This document shows, piece by piece, positions 5,813-8,680 of a stretch of DNA of 8,680 bases. The DNA comes from Pseudoxanthomonas sp. GTDB taxonomy: Bacteria; Pseudomonadota; Gammaproteobacteria; Xanthomonadales; Xanthomonadaceae. The position numbers were made by a program, and so were the translations under genes. Positions within the stretch are counted from its first letter, which is position 1. Every line of letters begins with the position of its first letter. Location of the stretch: assembly GCA_026785795.1 (NCBI GenBank), contig JAJAZJ010000203.1, positions 1 through 8,680 of the forward strand, written 5' to 3'. The notes beneath the pieces were generated by a model. It searched no databases. It saw nothing but the letters and a program-made list of their open reading frames with translations, and was not told the origin of the DNA.

Positions 5813-5870
5813 GTTCATCCAGGGTTGCCGCTGAGCTGACCAGTCAACGAAGCCCGCCTGGTCCGCTGGG

Positions 5871-6641
5871 TCAGTCGAGGAGCTCGACCCAAGCTGGCGC
5901 ATGGTCGCTGGGACGCTCCCAGGTGCGTGGCTCGCGATCGATGCCGGCGGCATGTGCAGCGTCGCGCAGCGCGTCGGACACCAGGGTCAGGTCGATGCGC
6001 AGTCCCAGGTCGCGGCGGAAGCCGGCCATGCGGTAGTCCCACCAGCTGAAGATGCCGCTGGCCTGGTGATGCAGGCGGAACGCATCATGCAGGCCCAGCG
6101 CATACAGGCGCTTGAGTGCATCGCGCTCTGCGCGGGAGGTGAGGATATGGTCGTCATTCCACACCCCGGGATCGTGCACGTCGCGATCATCCGGCGCGAT
6201 GTTGAAGTCGCCCAATACCACCAGCCTGGGATGCTGGCGCAGCTCGCTTTCCAGCCAGGCCTGCACCGCCTGCAGCCAGCGCAGCTTGTAGGCGTACTTG
6301 TCGGTGCCCACGTCCTGGCCGTTGACCACGTACAGGTTGACCACGCGCACGTCGCCCACGGTGGCGGCGATGGCGCGCTTCTGCTCATCGTCGAAGCCGG
6401 GTATCCCCACCTGCACGTCGGCGGCGGGAAGGCGCGAGAGCAACGCCACGCCGTTGTAGGTCTTCTGCCCGGCAAATACGCTGCGGTAGCCGGCCTCGGC
6501 CAGCGCGGTATCCGGGAACTTGTGGTCCTCCAGCTTGGTTTCCTGCAGGCCGACCACGTCGGGCGCGAAATCCTGCAGCCACTGCAGCAGGTGCGGCAGG
6601 CGCACGTTGAGTGAGTTGACGTTCCAGCTGGCAATTTTCAT
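5871..6641 (-). CDS. xthA: Exodeoxyribonuclease III
   Basis: 256 residues, endonuclease/exonuclease/phosphatase fold. MKIASWNVNSLNVRLPHL at the N-terminus carries N7. LQETK (32-36) holds the metal-binding E34. LYVVNGQ (103-109) holds Y104. GDFNIAP (144-150) holds catalytic D145 and N147. RIDLTL (215-220) holds D217, and RPSDHAP (243-249) holds D246 and the catalytic H247. Every active-site residue of E. coli ExoIII is present. The enzyme cuts 5' of abasic sites and degrades 3' ends of duplex DNA in base-excision repair. The ATG at 6641 matches the family N-terminus. The open frame reaches 6803, but that part overlaps the ALDH gene and is not ExoIII-like. No Shine-Dalgarno precedes the ATG, and TACACT ends 6 nt before it. 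Confidence 0.96.
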   Translation of the reverse strand: MKIASWNVNSLNVRLPHLLQWLQDFAPDVVGLQETKLEDHKFPDTALAEAGYRSVFAGQKTYNGVALLSRLPAADVQVGIPGFDDEQKRAIAATVGDVRVVNLYVVNGQDVGTDKYAYKLRWLQAVQAWLESELRQHPRLVVLGDFNIAPDDRDVHDPGVWNDDHILTSRAERDALKRLYALGLHDAFRLHHQASGIFSWWDYRMAGFRRDLGLRIDLTLVSDALRDAAHAAGIDREPRTWERPSDHAPAWVELLD

Positions 6642-6653
6642 GGCGGAAGTGTA
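6642..6653 (-). promoter_or_regulatory. -10 element abutting the xthA start
   Basis: TACACT (6653-6648) is followed by TCCGCC and then the ATG, with no ribosome binding site, so xthA mRNA is predicted to be leaderless. A poor -35 candidate, GTCAAG (6676-6671), lies 17 nt upstream. It falls in the 77-nt gap after the ALDH stop. Confidence 0.5.
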
Positions 6654-6718
6654 GCGCCAGGAGAGCGTGACTTGACCCGCGTCGATGCGATGCACCTGGC
6701 CGCCAGCGATGGTGACGC

Positions 6719-8137
6719 CTAACGCACGATGAAGTCGATGAAGCGCGCCACCCTGGAATAGGGCGGCTTCAGCAGGTCGCTGCCGGCGCGTCGCGATTGC
6801 CACAAGATAGGCAGCGCCTTGGTGAGCGCATCGTAGCCGGCGCGGCCGTGGTAGGCGCCCATGCCGCTGGGGCCGATGCCGCCAAAAGGCAGGTCGTTGA
6901 TGCCGAAATGCAGCACGGTGTCGTTGACGGTCACGCCGCCGGCCAGGGTGTTATGCAGTATTTTCTCCACGTTGCCGCGATCACGGCTGAACGGATACAT
7001 CGATAGCGGCCGGTCGCGCGCGTTGACGAAGGCGATGGCCTCGTCCAGCGTGCGATAGGTCCTGATTGGCAGGATCGGGCCGAAGATCTCTTCCTGCATC
7101 ACCTTGGCATCGTCGCCGGGCTCGAGCACCAGGGTGGGCGGCAGCAGGCGCTCGGCGGCGGCGCGCGTGGCGTCCACGGTGGCCAGCTCCACCACGTCCA
7201 ATCCGCGCGCCCGCGCATCGTCCAGATAGCCGCGCAGGCGCCGGTACTGGCCGTCGTTGATGATGCGGGTGTAGTCGCCCGGCTCGGAAAAATCACCGTA
7301 ACGCTCCAGCACCTGTACGCGCAGCGCCTGGACCAGGGCAGGCACGCGGCCTTCGTCGATGAGCACGTAATCCGGCGCGATGCAGGTCTGGCCGCCGTTG
7401 AACCACTTGCCGGTCGCCAGCCGCGCGGCGGCCTGTTCCACCGGGTAGTCGGCGCAGATGATGGCCGGCGATTTTCCGCCCAGCTCCAGGGTCAGCGGGG
7501 TCAGGTTGGGGGCGGCAGCGGCCATGACCTTGCGGCCGACGGCGGTCGAGCCGGTGAATACCAGGTGGTCGAAGGGCAGCCCGGCGAATGCGCCCGCCAG
7601 CTCGGCGCCGCCTGCTGCGACCGCGACGCGATTGACCGGAAAAACGCCTTCCAGCAGGCTGCGCAGGAACGCGGTGGTTCGCGGCGTATGCTCGGACGGT
7701 TTGAGGTAGACATGGTTGCCCGCGGCAATCGCGGTAGCCAATGGAATCAGGGCCAGATTGACCGGGTAGTTCCACGGCGAGATCACCCCGACCACGCCGA
7801 CCGGTTCACTGCGCACCTCGGCGCGAGCGGGCCAGAAGCGCCAGCCCACGCCCACGCGTCGCGGCTTCATCCAGCCGCGCAGGTGCGAAGACAGATGATC
7901 GATTTCGTTGAGCACGGTCATGCCGTCGGCAATCAGCGACTCATGACGCGAACGGTGGCCGAAGTCGGCGGCGATGGTGTCGGCCATCTCCGGCAGGCGC
8001 TGCTTCAGCGCGTCGCGCAGGCGCTGCAGGTCCGCGCGGCGCTGGTCATAGTCGGGCTTGTTCGCCTGCCACGCCTGGCGCAGCTGCTGCAGGGCGGGGG
8101 CCAGGGCGCTGATCGGGGTATCGGCAGTGGATTCCAT
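6719..8137 (-). CDS. Aldehyde dehydrogenase, coniferyl-aldehyde-dehydrogenase-like
   Basis: 472 residues. NAD-dependent ALDH motifs in order: SPWNYP (120-125) with N123, LKPSEHTP (145-152) with K146, FTGSTAVGR (194-202) for NAD, LELGGKSP (217-224) with the general base E218, GGQTCIAPDYV (248-258) with catalytic C252, and MQEEIFGPILP (347-357) with E350. The C-terminus PFGGIGPSGMGAYHGRAGYD (417-436) and the hydrophobic tail ARFIDFIVR resemble the class 3/coniferyl (CalB) subgroup rather than betaine or succinate-semialdehyde enzymes. It oxidises an aldehyde to an acid with NAD(P)+. Coniferyl aldehyde is the usual annotation, but medium- or long-chain fatty aldehydes are also possible. It is divergent from the gamma-CA gene. 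TACACT ends 7 nt before the ATG, and no Shine-Dalgarno is seen. Confidence 0.92.
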   Translation of the reverse strand: MESTADTPISALAPALQQLRQAWQANKPDYDQRRADLQRLRDALKQRLPEMADTIAADFGHRSRHESLIADGMTVLNEIDHLSSHLRGWMKPRRVGVGWRFWPARAEVRSEPVGVVGVISPWNYPVNLALIPLATAIAAGNHVYLKPSEHTPRTTAFLRSLLEGVFPVNRVAVAAGGAELAGAFAGLPFDHLVFTGSTAVGRKVMAAAAPNLTPLTLELGGKSPAIICADYPVEQAAARLATGKWFNGGQTCIAPDYVLIDEGRVPALVQALRVQVLERYGDFSEPGDYTRIINDGQYRRLRGYLDDARARGLDVVELATVDATRAAAERLLPPTLVLEPGDDAKVMQEEIFGPILPIRTYRTLDEAIAFVNARDRPLSMYPFSRDRGNVEKILHNTLAGGVTVNDTVLHFGINDLPFGGIGPSGMGAYHGRAGYDALTKALPILWQSRRAGSDLLKPPYSRVARFIDFIVR

Positions 8138-8150
8138 GCACCGCAGTGTA
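8138..8150 (-). promoter_or_regulatory. -10 element abutting the ALDH start
   Basis: TACACT (8150-8145) is followed by GCGGTGC and then the ATG at 8137. It lies in the 50-bp gap shared with the divergent gamma-CA promoter. No strong -35 is visible. Confidence 0.48.
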
Positions 8151-8175
8151 GTGCGGGTGCGGGTTCCTTGCGCAT

Positions 8176-8187
8176 TACAATGGGGCC
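8176..8187 (+). promoter_or_regulatory. -10 element abutting the gamma-CA start
   Basis: TACAAT (8176-8181) is followed by GGGGCC and then ATG at 8188, so transcription should begin at the start codon. GGGG could be read as a degenerate Shine-Dalgarno, but if the -10 is real it would not be in the mRNA. Confidence 0.5.
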
Positions 8188-8680
8188 ATGAGCTCGATTC
8201 GACCCTATCTGGGGCAATTGCCCACGCTGGGCACAGGCGTTTACGTGGACCCTGCCGCCACCGTGATCGGTGACGTCGTGCTGGGCGATGACGTGTCGGT
8301 ATGGCCGGGCACGGTGATCCGCGGTGACGTGAACCACATCCGCATCGGCGCGCGCACCAACGTGCAGGACGGCAGCATCATCCACGTCAGCCACCACAGC
8401 CCGTACACGCAGGCCGGCCACCCCACCCTGATTGGCGAGGACGTCACCATTGGCCACGGCACCATCATCCACGCCTGCACCATCGGCAACCGCTGCCTGA
8501 TCGGCATGGGCGCCTGCATCCTGGATGGAGCCACCGTGCAGGACCACGGTTTCGTCGGCGCCGGCGCGGTGGTCGGGCCGGGCAAAACGGTGGGCGAAGC
8601 TGAGCTGTGGCTGGGCAATCCGGCGCGGCCGGCACGTCGGCTGACCGACCGGGAAATCGAAAGCCTGCTGTATTCGGCGC
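8188..8680 (+). CDS. Gamma-class carbonic anhydrase-like hexapeptide protein (C-terminus beyond window)
   Basis: 164 codons are visible before the right edge; the family is usually about 175-190 residues, so only the tail is missing. It shows left-handed beta-helix hexapeptide repeats (VIGDVV, VSVWPG, IRIGAR, LIGEDV, TIGHG, TIGNRC, LIGMGA). The three histidines of the gamma-CA zinc site are in place: H66 in GSIIHV, H90 in TIGHG and H95 in IIHAC. R45 and D47 (IRGDVNHIRIG) and Q60-D61 (TNVQD) are also conserved. It is closest in pattern to the YrdA/PaaY/CaiE-like group, in which CO2 hydration has been shown for only some members. WLGNPARPARRLTD (141-154) is the normal C-terminal helix entry. 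It is divergent from the ALDH. Confidence 0.93.
   Translation, partial: MSSIRPYLGQLPTLGTGVYVDPAATVIGDVVLGDDVSVWPGTVIRGDVNHIRIGARTNVQDGSIIHVSHHSPYTQAGHPTLIGEDVTIGHGTIIHACTIGNRCLIGMGACILDGATVQDHGFVGAGAVVGPGKTVGEAELWLGNPARPARRLTDREIESLLYSA

Noticed and set aside
6642..6803. N-terminal extension of xthA
   Set aside because: The extra 54 codons overlap the 3' end of the ALDH gene and are not ExoIII-like; the family N-terminus MKIASWNVNS begins at 6641.

Overview
The window is about 8.7 kb of high-GC gammaproteobacterial chromosome. Protein content (ParA/ParB, RsmG, zinc-free L28/L33, a coniferyl-aldehyde-dehydrogenase-like ALDH, a YdhS-like FAD protein) and the recurring TACAxT-type -10 boxes placed against start codons suggest the Xanthomonadaceae (Xanthomonas, Stenotrophomonas and relatives). 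Genus cannot be fixed by eye. It looks like ordinary core chromosome. I see no insertion sequence, phage gene, CRISPR array, tRNA or rRNA.

Layout from left to right. 1-1177 (-): a YdhS-type FAD/NAD(P)-binding protein cut off at its C-terminus by the window edge. 1178-1510: a 333-base gap with a 9-bp dyad over the FAD gene promoter and the intrinsic terminator of the ribosomal-protein operon. 1511-1923 (-): rpmB-rpmG (L28, L33). 1924-2194: a 271-base gap holding the rpmB promoter and a long structured leader. 2195-4604 (-): rsmG, parA and parB, with parA and parB abutting exactly (TAAATG). 4658-5239 (-): a small Sfp-type phosphopantetheinyl transferase. 5240-5477: a divergent intergenic region. 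5478-5732 (+): a small YeaQ/GlsB-type membrane protein. 5788-5812: a bidirectional terminator shared with the convergent xthA (5871-6641, -). 6719-8137 (-): an aldehyde dehydrogenase. 8188 to the right edge (+): a gamma-class carbonic anhydrase, partial, divergent from the ALDH with only 50 bp between start codons.

The clearest functional unit is rsmG-parA-parB (16S rRNA methylation and chromosome segregation), followed by rpmB-rpmG (50S subunit). The remaining genes are mostly single transcription units: xthA for base-excision repair, the ALDH for aromatic or aliphatic aldehyde detoxification, and the gamma-CA-like hexapeptide protein.

The most notable pattern is regulatory. Six of eleven genes (FAD protein, rsmG, PPTase, xthA, ALDH, gamma-CA) carry a good -10 hexamer (TACAAT, GATAAT, TACATT, TACACT, TACACT, TACAAT) ending exactly 6 or 7 nt before the start codon, and mostly lack a Shine-Dalgarno sequence. 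This is the arrangement expected for leaderless mRNAs. The genes that do have a Shine-Dalgarno are the operon-internal or leadered ones: rpmB, rpmG, parB, yeaQ, and weakly parA. No new multi-gene system was found.
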